Below, one piece after another: positions 43,102 through 52,229 of a stretch of DNA of 64,000 nucleotides. Under the pieces are notes generated by a model. It did not search any database. It was not told the origin of the DNA and was given only the letters and a program-made list of their open reading frames with translations. The DNA is taken from positions 62,001 through 126,000 of the forward strand of contig CANLTZ010000009.1 of NCBI GenBank assembly GCA_947494145.1. The letters are read 5' to 3'. Source of the DNA: an uncultured Jannaschia sp. GTDB lineage: Bacteria > Pseudomonadota > Alphaproteobacteria > Rhodobacterales > Rhodobacteraceae. The number at the start of each line of letters is the position of its first letter. Within the stretch, counting starts at the first letter, position 1. The position numbers were made by a program, and so were the translations under genes.

Positions 43102-44217
43102 TTAGATGAAGGTGAAGATGTCGCCCGCGTTCCGATGCGCCAGATATTCCGACTGCGTCACCGGACCGGCCAGCATGCACATTTGGCGATAGTCTTCGAA
43201 GCTTTCATAGATCCGCCGGGCGATCTCGTCGTCCTCGGCTACACCTGCAACAACCTGTTGCGATGTCTCCGCAAGTGCATCCCAAACGTCATCGGGCAAA
43301 CGGGTCGGCTTTACGCCGAATTCATTCACAAGCTGGGTTAGCGACAGGCCGTTATTGCCGGAATAGTCCGACGTCATCAGCGACATCTCGGCACCTGTGG
43401 CCATTTCGATCAAGGCCTTGTCCTGCGCAGATAAGCTATTCCACAGGTCGAGGTTCACGCCGACCGATGCCATGGTGCAAGGTTCGTGGAAGCCCGGATA
43501 CATGTATTTGGCCAGCAGTTTCTGGAAGCCGAACTGTAGGTCGTTGTAGGGGCCGACCCATTCGGTTGCGTCGATGCTCTTGTCGAAGAGCGCGTCCACG
43601 ATGCCACCGCCTGGCAGCACGACCGGGTTGGCGCCGACCTCGGCCAGCACTTGGCCGCCCAAGCCGGGCATCCGCATGGTCAGGCCTTCGAAATCCGCCA
43701 TTGAGGTGATTTCCTTGTCGAACCAGCCGCCCATCTGCACGCCGGTGCTGCCGGCCGCGAAGGCCTTCACGTTGTAGTCGGCGTTCAGCTCATCCCATAG
43801 TTCCTGGCCGCCGCCATAGCGGATCCAGCCGGCATGTTCGCTGGAGGTCAGGCCAAAGGGTACGGTGGTGAAGAAGTTGAAGCCGCGATGCTTGCCCTGC
43901 CAGTAATATTCGGCGCTGTGATACATCTCCGCCTCGCCAGCGCTAACCGCGTCGTGGACGCCCAGCGGGGGCACCAATGTCCCGGCGCTGTAAAGCTCGA
44001 CCGTCAAGCGGCCTTCGGTCGCTTGGGTGATCGAGTCGGCGACGCGCTGCGCACCCGAGGCTAGACCGCCCAAGCTGGGCGGCCAGGACGTAACCATGCG
44101 GAGCGTCTGCCCCGCGTTCTGCGCCACTGCAGGGGTGGCGAGCGCGCCGACGGCAGCCGCACCCGACCCAGTCAGCATTGCGCGGCGCGAGAGCGATTTT
44201 TGCGATGTGTGTTTCAT
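43102..44217 (-). CDS. TRAP transporter substrate-binding protein (DctP family, TakP-like)
   Basis: A 371-residue periplasmic receptor with a twin-arginine signal (LSRRAMLTGSGAAAVGALATPAVAQ). The DctP fold shows LRMVTSWPPSLGGLASGAQRVAD, SAEYYWQGKHRGFNFFTTVPFGLT, VQMGGWFDKEI, MRMPGLGGQVLAEVGANPVVLPGG and DATEWVGPYNDLQFG, close to keto-acid receptors such as TakP. ATG 44217 has AGGAG at ideal spacing; ATG 44223 is too near. No DctQ or DctM gene is adjacent, so it must share a permease from elsewhere or is an orphan receptor. Confidence 0.85.
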   Translation of the reverse strand: MKHTSQKSLSRRAMLTGSGAAAVGALATPAVAQNAGQTLRMVTSWPPSLGGLASGAQRVADSITQATEGRLTVELYSAGTLVPPLGVHDAVSAGEAEMYHSAEYYWQGKHRGFNFFTTVPFGLTSSEHAGWIRYGGGQELWDELNADYNVKAFAAGSTGVQMGGWFDKEITSMADFEGLTMRMPGLGGQVLAEVGANPVVLPGGGIVDALFDKSIDATEWVGPYNDLQFGFQKLLAKYMYPGFHEPCTMASVGVNLDLWNSLSAQDKALIEMATGAEMSLMTSDYSGNNGLSLTQLVNEFGVKPTRLPDDVWDALAETSQQVVAGVAEDDEIARRIYESFEDYRQMCMLAGPVTQSEYLAHRNAGDIFTFI

Positions 44218-44239
44218 GCTCATTTCTCCTTTGCCGCGA

Positions 44240-45280
44240 TCACAAGCTGACCAAGCGCTTGCGGCCCGTGTAGAACGCGGCTTCGCCGATCTCGCTCCAA
44301 CCCGCGATATCCGTCAGGAAGTAGACATAGGCGTCGACGATGGTGGCCTGCGTGGCCCCTTCGTCGAAAATGGTTTTCAGGATGGACTGCGCACCATCGC
44401 TCAGCGCCTGCCGAATGTCGTCGGGTATGGGCTGGGTCGTGATGGTGGACCCGGCTTCCGCGAAGGCGCGCGCATTTTCGTCGAAGGCGCTGGCCCGAGC
44501 ATCGGCCAAGGCGGCGCTGGCGGCGCGTTCGATGACAACGCGTTGGCCTTCGCTGAGGCCTTCCATCGCGCTGTTTGCGGTCACGAGGGACATCACGGCG
44601 CTGGGATGGTTGGGATTGGTCATGGTGACATGGGAAAAACGCCCATCCAGACCATTCCGCTGCATTTCCGTCACGCTCATGCCGTCGATCACATCCACCG
44701 AGGCCGGATCAACCGAGCCGCCCGACAGATCGACGACGTTTTGGACCCCGATTTGCCGCAGGTTCATCAGGCCGAGCCCGGATGAGCCGACGATGCGACC
44801 TTGCAGGTCGGCAAGGTTCGCCAGGGGTGTCGTGCTCCACATGGGTTTGGGGCCGCTATCGCCGGCAAAGCGCAGAGAAACCCCATAGTCTTCGCCCAAC
44901 ATGGCAAGCATGTCGCTTCCATCCGAGGCATGGACCCAGCCCTCAAGTTCGCCGGTACACATGCCAAAGGGCATGTTCGCAAACAGCCCGAAGGCCAGGT
45001 TCTGCGATAGGAAGCTGTCAAGCGCGGCGAGGCACATATCGGCCCCCCCATCGGCAACGCGTCCCAGCATCGTGGCGGCATCGAGGGGCGCTACAATGTC
45101 CGTCTCAATGGCCAGGTCTCCGCCGGTGGCGGCGGCGATCTTGTCGGTCAGCAACACAGCGGCATCTGCATCCGTGGACAATAGCCGCAGTGATGCGGTG
45201 GATTGTGCCACAGCCGGGGCGGCCAGGCTCAGCAATGCGCCGCCGCCGATGCTGTGTTTGAGAAAGGTTCTTCGGGTCAT
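44240..45280 (-). CDS. Second TRAP-type (DctP-like) substrate-binding protein
   Basis: A 346-residue exported protein with twin-arginine signal (MTRRTFLKHSIGGGALLSLAAPAVAQ). It has the DctP layout: FANMPFGMCTGELEGWVHA, DLQGRIVGSSGLGLMNLRQIG and PASVDVIDGMSVTEMQRNGL, but weaker conservation and a shortened N-terminal lobe compared with the neighbour. ATG 45280 begins the signal; a TTG at 45298 would add six residues. It lies 23 bases upstream of the TakP-like gene, so they form one operon of two receptors without a permease. Ligand unknown. Confidence 0.75.
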   Translation of the reverse strand: MTRRTFLKHSIGGGALLSLAAPAVAQSTASLRLLSTDADAAVLLTDKIAAATGGDLAIETDIVAPLDAATMLGRVADGGADMCLAALDSFLSQNLAFGLFANMPFGMCTGELEGWVHASDGSDMLAMLGEDYGVSLRFAGDSGPKPMWSTTPLANLADLQGRIVGSSGLGLMNLRQIGVQNVVDLSGGSVDPASVDVIDGMSVTEMQRNGLDGRFSHVTMTNPNHPSAVMSLVTANSAMEGLSEGQRVVIERAASAALADARASAFDENARAFAEAGSTITTQPIPDDIRQALSDGAQSILKTIFDEGATQATIVDAYVYFLTDIAGWSEIGEAAFYTGRKRLVSL

Positions 45281-45326
45281 CTGTCTATTCCGCTTCAATC
45301 AAGTGCATGTGGGGGATCGGTGCGCG

Positions 45327-46886
45327 TCAGCGCAGCCAGACCTCCACGCGGCGGTTGATGTTGCGTCCTTCGGCGGTGTCGTTGCACCCGACCGGGGCTA
45401 CGGACCCGTAGGAACTGATGCTGATCCGATCTTCGGAGATCTGCCCGGACGATGCTGCGACAATGGCCTCACTGATTTTGACGGCTTGCTGCAACGACAG
45501 CATGTTGTTGAGGTCGTCGCGTCCGACACTATCGGTGAAACCCACCAGCATGATGTCGCGATCGGCGTTTTCCGGCCGCATCAGATATTCGGCGATCCGA
45601 ACGGCGTCCCGGCGGGACTTGTTGTCGATGTCGGTGGACCCCGTTTCAAACCTAAAGGTGGTGGACAGGCGGTCCGCCATGGTCAGCCGTTCCATCAGAC
45701 TTTGCGTCAGCGCATAATCATCGGCGTTTTCGGTCTGCAAGATGGCCGATGCGAGACGTGAGCCTTGCAGCGACATCGGGACATTCTCAACGGTCTGGCC
45801 GAAGAAGCCGGCATCACTGAAGGTGGCCTGCGCTTCGGAGGAACCCGCATAGCTGAGCAATTCTTTGACGCTTTGCGACAATTCCTGCTCGGACGTGTAC
45901 ATGAAGACGCGGCGGGCCAGGGGGTATTCTTCGGCCTTGATTGCGAATTCCGTGGGCACCGATAGCGGCCCGCAGACCTGCCGGATGGGCAATTTCTTGA
46001 GGCCCTCGGCCAAGGCCGCGCTAGTCACAGTGATGGCCGACGGGTCGGAGGCGATGATCGCGGCGGCCTCAGCCTCATTTCCGACCCGCTCCAGCGAGCG
46101 GCTCAGGCGAAGGCGGTTGGGGCGCATCACACGCTCATCGAAGACGCGCGAAATTGAGGTATCGTCTTCCGGCAGAACCATTCGGATGGGCAGGTCGGGG
46201 CCACCGACCTCGTTCCAGTTGGTGATCCGACCGGCGGCAATTTGGGCCACAACCGGCAGCGACAGGTCGCGGACGATGTTTTGCGGATGGACCGAAGGCA
46301 CGATGGCATCCAGCGCGACAACGACTTCGCGGCCCGGGGACCGCAGATCGGGGTAGCCTGCCGCCAGAAATTCTTCGGCAAGGTCGTCTGCGATTGGGGC
46401 CGTAGAAATCAGAAACTGCGTTTCGCCGTCCAGGAGTGATCGGAAGGCTTCGCGCTTCTGTGCATCAACGATCTTCAGCTCACCGGTGCGATCTTCCCCG
46501 TCGGCGCCAATGGTAATGGAGGATGCGGACAGGCCTTCTGCGTTGGGTGTGACGCTGAGGTCTTCCGTGGTGGCGAAAGCGTTAACCAGTTTCGCCAGAA
46601 ACGCCTTCGATGGCTTGTCCAAGACCGCAACGCCAGCATTCAGAACGCTGCCATCGTCGATGACAGGACAGGCGTCACCGCGGCAGATCACGGCCCGGGC
46701 GGGAACCACCATGCGACCAACCGCAGAATCGAGGTCGTAGTTTTCGCCATCAAAGGAAACGATTGTTCCTTGGATAGACACGTTCCCGTCAACTGTTTCG
46801 ATGGTCACGGTCTGAGAAAATGCCTGTGTTCCGAGGACAGCCAAGACGGCGGCGACGGAGGCCAGGGATCTGTGTTTTCGAAGCAT
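45327..46886 (-). CDS. PstS-like substrate-binding domain fused to OmpA C-terminal domain
   Basis: A 519-residue exported protein (signal peptide residues 1-24, ending AFSQ). An N-terminal domain of about 100 residues (TIETVDGNVSIQGTIVSFDG) is followed by a PBP-like phosphate-receptor-type domain (about 120-370: SVHPQNIVRDLSLPVVAQIA, GRITNWNEVGGPD). An OmpA peptidoglycan-binding domain (about 395-519) follows with FRFETGSTDIDNKSRRDAVR, MLVGFTDSVGRDDLN and INRRVEVWLR. This tethers a solute-binding module to the cell wall. It runs in the same direction as, and 46 bases before, the TRAP receptor pair. Binding of phosphate itself is not established. Confidence 0.8.
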   Translation of the reverse strand: MLRKHRSLASVAAVLAVLGTQAFSQTVTIETVDGNVSIQGTIVSFDGENYDLDSAVGRMVVPARAVICRGDACPVIDDGSVLNAGVAVLDKPSKAFLAKLVNAFATTEDLSVTPNAEGLSASSITIGADGEDRTGELKIVDAQKREAFRSLLDGETQFLISTAPIADDLAEEFLAAGYPDLRSPGREVVVALDAIVPSVHPQNIVRDLSLPVVAQIAAGRITNWNEVGGPDLPIRMVLPEDDTSISRVFDERVMRPNRLRLSRSLERVGNEAEAAAIIASDPSAITVTSAALAEGLKKLPIRQVCGPLSVPTEFAIKAEEYPLARRVFMYTSEQELSQSVKELLSYAGSSEAQATFSDAGFFGQTVENVPMSLQGSRLASAILQTENADDYALTQSLMERLTMADRLSTTFRFETGSTDIDNKSRRDAVRIAEYLMRPENADRDIMLVGFTDSVGRDDLNNMLSLQQAVKISEAIVAASSGQISEDRISISSYGSVAPVGCNDTAEGRNINRRVEVWLR

Positions 46887-47554
46887 GATCGTCTCAGTCT
46901 TTGTGTTTCGATGAGTGCTGGGGGAAGGCTCCATTAGAATAATGGCGAAACAAAGCCGACAATTTGCTGAGAACTGTTCTTGTTTTTGAAATGTCGGGGT
47001 CTTGGCGCTAATTTACGTAAGGTAATTTCTGAGTTTTTCGTATTTGGGCGCTTCGGAATTAGGCTCGGCGGTGATGCGCGACCTGCCAAAGCGTCGGAAT
47101 CGTACCAGACAGATATCCATGTGCCGCCCTCGCGCTATCGGAGGCACTTCGCGCGCATGGTAGATCGCGCAGGCGTCCAATCTTGCCCTGACGGATTCAG
47201 GCCTGCTGTTGTCTTTCAATCCAACTCGCTTTTACGACTGGCACGCAGCCGGAAACCACCAATGGTGCTTGTATTTGTTAAGGGTCTTCGTCGAAGAAAA
47301 GCGTGACCACGCGCATTGGCTTGGATGGTCTCGTAAATTGGTTCCTGTGCAGCGGACCTGACCTTGTCTTTCATATATCGACTTCATTTTTGCATATGTT
47401 AATCAGATGCTTGAATGCGTGAGTTGGCCTGAATTCACGACTGCGTGAGGTCGGTCGCCTTTCCCATCGCGCCAGCGCCGTCAACGTGAAACGGTCTTTT
47501 CATGTCTCTCCAAATTGGGGTCGGTGCTCGTCTGCGAGCAGCCGAAGTCTATCA
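46887..47554. other. Intergenic between divergent genes, no coding gene recognised
   Basis: About 670 bases, noticeably AT-richer around 46950-47040 and 47370-47410. It should contain the divergent promoters for the PstS-OmpA gene and the RND operon. A direct repeat TGCGTGAG occurs at about 47417 and 47443. Short frames on both strands show no domain. Confidence 0.4.
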
Positions 47555-48700
47555 ATGCTCCGTATAACCCAACTTGCCTGTTCTGCCCTGCTGCTTGCGA
47601 TCTTGGCTGGCCCGCTGATTGCCCAAGATGCACCGCCTCCGCCTGAGGTGGTTGTAGCGACCCCGTTGGTCGATAGGGTTATCGATTGGGATGAATATAC
47701 CGGTCGGTTCGAGGCAGAAGAGGCTGTTACAATCCAGGCACGGGTGTCCGGCTACCTGCAAGAAATCCACTTCGAAGATGGCCAGCTCGTGGAAGCGGGT
47801 GACTTGCTGTTCACGATTGATCGTCGCCCCTTCGCGCTGGCCTTACAGCGCGCGGAAGCACAGTTGCAGGCCGCGCAAGCCGGGCTGAGACTGGCCGAGG
47901 TGGAGCGCGACCGGGCGCAGCAATTGGTCGACCGAAACGTGGGAACCCCGCAGGACTTGGACAGGGCGCGTGCGGAATATGCCCAGGGTCTTGCCGACGT
48001 TGCCCTGGCTGAAGCCGATCTGTCGATCGCTCAATTGGATCTGGACTTCACCGAGATCGAAGCCCCCATTTCGGGCCGGATTTCGAAAGGTGAAATCGAC
48101 ATTGGCGCGCTGGTCATCGGGGGACCGGCTGGCGCAACGGCATTGACCGAAATCGTGTCCGTCGATCCCATCGAGTTCGTGTTCACAGCGTCTGAAGCGG
48201 ATTTTCTGCGTTATGCCAGACTGAACCAAAGCGGTGCGCGTCCCTCGTCGCGAAACTCGCCGAACCGTATTCTCGTCCAGCTGATGGATGAAGAGAGTTG
48301 GGACCGGGAAGGCGTCATGGATTTCGTGGATAACCGGCTCGACCCCAATTCGGGCACCATCGAAGGGCGCGCTTTGTTCGACAATTCCGATGGCTTTCTG
48401 ACCCCCGGCGTGTTCGGGCGGGCCCGGCTGATCGCGTCGGACGAATATGAGGCACTTCTCATCCCTGATGAGGCAATCGTGGCCGACCAAGCGCGGTCCA
48501 TCGTCTATGTGGTGGGTGCGGACGATATCGTGGAAGAGAAGATCGTCCGGCGCGGCGCGCTTTGGCGTGGCCTCAGAATCGTGACCGATGGGTTGGAGCA
48601 GGATGACCGCGTGGTCGTCTCAGGTCTTCAACGGGTGCAGCCCGGCGCACCGGTGACGCCGCGCGAAGAGTCGTTGGCCTTCGCCGCGCTGGAGGAATAA
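47555..48700 (+). CDS. RND efflux periplasmic adaptor (AcrA/MexA family)
   Basis: A 381-residue membrane-fusion protein. Export signal in residues 1-22 (ACSALLLAILAGPLIAQ) without a clear lipobox cysteine. The lipoyl half-motifs are EAVTIQARVSGYLQEIHFEDGQLVEAGDLLF and IEAPISGRISKGEIDIGALV, flanking a coiled-coil hairpin (about 75-145), then beta-barrel LMDEESWDREGVMDFVDNRL and a membrane-proximal end. ATG 47555 starts the signal; GTG 47486 is open upstream. Four bases separate its stop from the pump gene. No TetR or outer-membrane channel gene accompanies it. Confidence 0.88.
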   Translation: MLRITQLACSALLLAILAGPLIAQDAPPPPEVVVATPLVDRVIDWDEYTGRFEAEEAVTIQARVSGYLQEIHFEDGQLVEAGDLLFTIDRRPFALALQRAEAQLQAAQAGLRLAEVERDRAQQLVDRNVGTPQDLDRARAEYAQGLADVALAEADLSIAQLDLDFTEIEAPISGRISKGEIDIGALVIGGPAGATALTEIVSVDPIEFVFTASEADFLRYARLNQSGARPSSRNSPNRILVQLMDEESWDREGVMDFVDNRLDPNSGTIEGRALFDNSDGFLTPGVFGRARLIASDEYEALLIPDEAIVADQARSIVYVVGADDIVEEKIVRRGALWRGLRIVTDGLEQDDRVVVSGLQRVQPGAPVTPREESLAFAALEE

Positions 48701-48704
48701 ACCG

Positions 48705-51700
48705 ATGTCGAGCTTCGCACGCTTCTTCGTTTCCCGCCCTGTTTTTGCCATCGTCCTTTCGGTCTTGATCTTGCTGATCGGGGCTGTGTCCTATTTGCGG
48801 CTGCCCGTGGCCGCCTACCCAGAAGTAGCGCCGCCAACAATCCAGGTGACTGCGTCCTATCCCGGCGCCTCGGCGGAGACAGTGGCCGACACTGTCGCCA
48901 CGCCGTTGGAGCAAGAAATCAATGGCGTCGAAGGCATGCTCTACATGCTATCGCAATCGACGGGCGACGGTCGCATGGCGCTCACGATCACGTTCGAATT
49001 AGGGACTGACGTCGATGAAGCGCAGGTCCTGGTGCAGAACCGCGTTGCCATCGCCGAACCCCGCCTGCCCGAGGCCGTGCGGCGTCTAGGCGTCCAAACG
49101 CAGCAGAATTCCCCCTCGCTCCTGATGGTTGTGCACATGCTGTCACCGGATGCGAGCCGCGATCAGCTTTACATCTCGAACTACGCGTCCACCCAGATTA
49201 TCGACCGCCTGCTGCGTATCGACGGTGTGGGGCAGGCCACGGTGTTCGGCGAACGGGCCTATTCCATGCGCATCTGGCTGGACCCTGACCAGATCGCGGC
49301 GCGCAACCTGACCGCTGGCGAGGTGGTCGCAGCGCTGCGCGCCAACAACGTTCAGGTGGCGTCGGGCGCCATCAACCAACTGCCGGTCGAAGACCAAGCC
49401 GCGTTTCAACTGAACGTCGAAACCCAGGGGCGGCTGGTCGATCCCGAACAGTTCGAAGACATCGTCATCACTGCGGGGCCGGAAGGCCGTAAGGTCCGCG
49501 TGCGTGATATCGGGCGGGTGGAACTGGGCGCGCAGGATTATTCCACCAATGGCTATCTGAACGAAGACACAGCGTTACCCATCGGGATCTTCCAGCGGCC
49601 TGGTTCGAACGCGCTTGCGACTGCCGAGGCTGTTCGGGCGCTCATGGATGAGGCATCGGCCGAGTTTCCGCCGGGCTTGGAATATACCATCGTCTACAAC
49701 CCAACCGAGTTCATCGAGGAATCCGTCGATGCCGTGATCGTCACCATCGAAGAAGCCGTCCTTCTGGTGGTTCTTGTCGTATTGGTCTTCCTGCAGTCGC
49801 TTCGGGCGTCGATCATCCCGATCCTCGCCATTCCCGTCTCTCTCATCGGCACCTTTGCGGTGATGAACGCGGTGGGCTTCTCGCTCAACAACCTGACGCT
49901 TTTCGGATTGGTCTTGGCCATCGGGATTGTGGTCGACGATGCCATCGTCGTGGTCGAAAACGTGGAGCGATACATCGAAGAGGGCATGTCGCCCTTCGAT
50001 GCCGCTTGCAAAACCATGGGCGAGGTGTCGGGCGCGCTCGTTTCCATCGGCCTCGTTCTTATCGCCGTCTTCATCCCGGCGGCTTTCATCGAAGGGATCA
50101 CCGGCCAATTCATGCGCCAATTCGCGATCACCATTGCGGCGGCGACCTCCATCTCCGTGTTCATGTCGCTTACACTGTCCCCGGCTTTGTCCGCGCTTCT
50201 GCTGAAGTCCAAGGCTGATAAGGAGCGGGCACCGCGCGGGTTTGGCAAGATCATCCACGCGCTGACTTTGCCACTGCGGAAGGCAGCGGACGGGTTCAAC
50301 TGGGCGTTCGACAAGCTTGCGAGCGGCTATGCGGCCCTGATCGGCTTTCTGATCCGCGTCGCGCCTCTTACCTTGTTGGTTTATGTCGGTTTGATGGGTT
50401 TGGCTGGCTTCCAGTTCAACCGCGCGCCGTCCGGCTTCATCCCCGACCAAGACCAAGGCTATCTGATTGCGGTTGTGCAATTGCCTGCGGGCGCGTCGCT
50501 TTCCAGAACCGATGCCGTGATCCGCGAGGCAAGCGATCTGTTCCTACAGATGGAAGGCGTATCCGACACCGTAGCCTTCGCGGGCCTTGATGGCGCGACC
50601 TTCACCAACGCGCCAAATGCAGGCGCGATCTTCGTGGTCACCGACCCGTTCGAAGACCGTGTGCCCGCAGGCCTGACCAATGAGGTTCTGATCGGCGAGG
50701 CGTTCGGCCATCTTGCCAGCATCACCGACGCCAATGCTTTCGTCATCGCGCCGCCCCCGATCCAAGGGATCGGCAATGCCGGCGGCTGGGAACTGTATGT
50801 CCAAGACCGCCGCGGCCGCGGCCTGGCAGCGTTGGAAGACAGCGTGGGCGAGGCCATCGGTCGCGCCAACGCCACGGACGGTCTTGCTGCCGTCTTCACC
50901 CTGTTCAACACGGCGACGCCCAAGCTCTTTGCTAATATCGACCGCGTCCGGGCCGAGGAACTCGGCGTGCCGCCGGATCGCGTTTTCGAGGCGTTACAAG
51001 TCTATCTGGGCTCGGCTTTCGTAAACGACTTCAACTTCCTGGGGCGTACCTTCCGGGTCACGGCCCAAGCCGATGGTGAGTTCCGGGACAGCCCCGAAGA
51101 TATCCTGGACTTGCGGACCCGCTCTGACAGTGGCGGCATGGTGCCCTTGGGGTCCATCGCGACGTTGGAGCAGGAAACGGGCGCCTTCCGCGTTGCGCGC
51201 TACAACCTCTATCCGTCCGCGTCTGTCCAAGGGGCAACCGCGCCGGGCACCTCCACGGGCGAAGCCATTGCGATGATGGAGGCGCTTTTGGGCGAAACCC
51301 TCCCCGACGGGTTCGGTTACGAATGGACGGGCCTTGCGTTGCAGGAAAAGCTTGCGGGCAACACCGCGATCTATGCCTTCGCGCTGGCCGTCGTCTTCGT
51401 ATTCCTTCTGCTGGCGGCGCAATATGAAAGCTGGTTTCTGCCCTTCGCTGTCATCCTGATCGTGCCCATGTGCCTTTTGGCGGGCATCACAGGCGTCCTG
51501 ATCCGCGGCTTCGACAACAACATCCTCACCCAGATTGGCTTTGTGGTCCTTGTGGGGTTGGCGTCGAAGAACGCCATCCTAATTGTCGAATTCGCGATCC
51601 AAGCAAAAGATCGCGGCATGTCCCGTGTCGAGGCCGCGGTCGAAGCCGCGCGGCTGCGCCTGCGCCCAATCCTGATGACCTCACTCGCTTTCATCTTGGG

Positions 51701-51893
51701 CGTCGTGCCTTTGGTGATCGCGGAAGGCGCGGGCTCAGAGATGCGGCAATCGCTGGGCACCGCCGTCTTTTCGGGGATGCTGGGCGTCACGGTCTTTGGC
51801 CTGCTCTTCACGCCGGTCTTCTTTGTCACATTCGATTGGCTAGCCGAAAAGGCCGGTGTGCGCGGCCCTACGACAGAGGCGGCGAAGACCTAA
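48705..51893 (+). CDS. RND multidrug efflux transporter, HAE1 (AcrB/MexB) family
   Basis: A 1062-residue inner-membrane proton-driven exporter. Opening FFVSRPVFAIVLSVLILLIGAVSYLRLPVAAYPEVAPPTI, SYPGASAETVADTVATPLE, TM4 acidic pair in GIVVDDAIVVVENVERYIEE and the LVGLASKNAILIVEFA motif are all intact, as is the twofold 6-TM layout with large periplasmic loops. HAE1 type, so drugs, bile-salt-like compounds or solvents rather than metals. The TAA stop is formed partly by the first base of the MITE-like element that follows. Confidence 0.93.
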   Translation: MSSFARFFVSRPVFAIVLSVLILLIGAVSYLRLPVAAYPEVAPPTIQVTASYPGASAETVADTVATPLEQEINGVEGMLYMLSQSTGDGRMALTITFELGTDVDEAQVLVQNRVAIAEPRLPEAVRRLGVQTQQNSPSLLMVVHMLSPDASRDQLYISNYASTQIIDRLLRIDGVGQATVFGERAYSMRIWLDPDQIAARNLTAGEVVAALRANNVQVASGAINQLPVEDQAAFQLNVETQGRLVDPEQFEDIVITAGPEGRKVRVRDIGRVELGAQDYSTNGYLNEDTALPIGIFQRPGSNALATAEAVRALMDEASAEFPPGLEYTIVYNPTEFIEESVDAVIVTIEEAVLLVVLVVLVFLQSLRASIIPILAIPVSLIGTFAVMNAVGFSLNNLTLFGLVLAIGIVVDDAIVVVENVERYIEEGMSPFDAACKTMGEVSGALVSIGLVLIAVFIPAAFIEGITGQFMRQFAITIAAATSISVFMSLTLSPALSALLLKSKADKERAPRGFGKIIHALTLPLRKAADGFNWAFDKLASGYAALIGFLIRVAPLTLLVYVGLMGLAGFQFNRAPSGFIPDQDQGYLIAVVQLPAGASLSRTDAVIREASDLFLQMEGVSDTVAFAGLDGATFTNAPNAGAIFVVTDPFEDRVPAGLTNEVLIGEAFGHLASITDANAFVIAPPPIQGIGNAGGWELYVQDRRGRGLAALEDSVGEAIGRANATDGLAAVFTLFNTATPKLFANIDRVRAEELGVPPDRVFEALQVYLGSAFVNDFNFLGRTFRVTAQADGEFRDSPEDILDLRTRSDSGGMVPLGSIATLEQETGAFRVARYNLYPSASVQGATAPGTSTGEAIAMMEALLGETLPDGFGYEWTGLALQEKLAGNTAIYAFALAVVFVFLLLAAQYESWFLPFAVILIVPMCLLAGITGVLIRGFDNNILTQIGFVVLVGLASKNAILIVEFAIQAKDRGMSRVEAAVEAARLRLRPILMTSLAFILGVVPLVIAEGAGSEMRQSLGTAVFSGMLGVTVFGLLFTPVFFVTFDWLAEKAGVRGPTTEAAKT

Positions 51894-52003
51894 AGCGGTT
51901 TTCGAAAAACCTGAATCAGTATTTTCGAAAAACGTCCCGACATCGCATTGACGTTGCACCGTTTCACGAAAAGCTGATGGCTCAGGTTTTTCGAGAACCG
52001 CTC
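51893..52003 (+). mobile_element. 111-bp MITE-like element, copy B, TA-flanked
   Basis: Same length and structure as 8234-8344. Terminal inverted repeats of about 22 bases (core GCGGTTyTCGAAAAACC) and flanking TA at 51891-51892 and 52004-52005. The first TA plus the first base of the element forms the TAA stop of the RND pump; sequence after the second TA reads G, so the pre-insertion stop was probably TAG. The long arms can also fold as a hairpin and may terminate pump transcription. Confidence 0.75.
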
Positions 52004-52229
52004 TAGGTCAGCCTATCTTGCGCAAAGGCACGCATGCCGCATCGTCAACGGACGGTGTGGCGGGTAAATCAGCGCGGTTCTGGAATTCGTCGGGGCCCAT
52101 TGCTTTTGCTTCAACCCGAGACGGTCCCGGTGCGGAGCAATCGCATGCAGTTTTCCGCTGCCAGGCCACTTTACCTGGGCTTGGCCGAAGAAGCGGATTA
52201 ACAGGCGAACCAACTCGACCACGAGGCCG

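Noticed and set aside
47417-47450. Direct repeat TGCGTGAG as an operator before the RND operon
   Set aside because: Eight-base direct repeats are expected by chance in this length, and no symmetry or promoter alignment supports it.
51893-52003. Simple rho-independent terminator of the RND operon
   Set aside because: The same 111-bp segment with TA flanks occurs at 8234-8344, which fits a mobile element better; it may still terminate.
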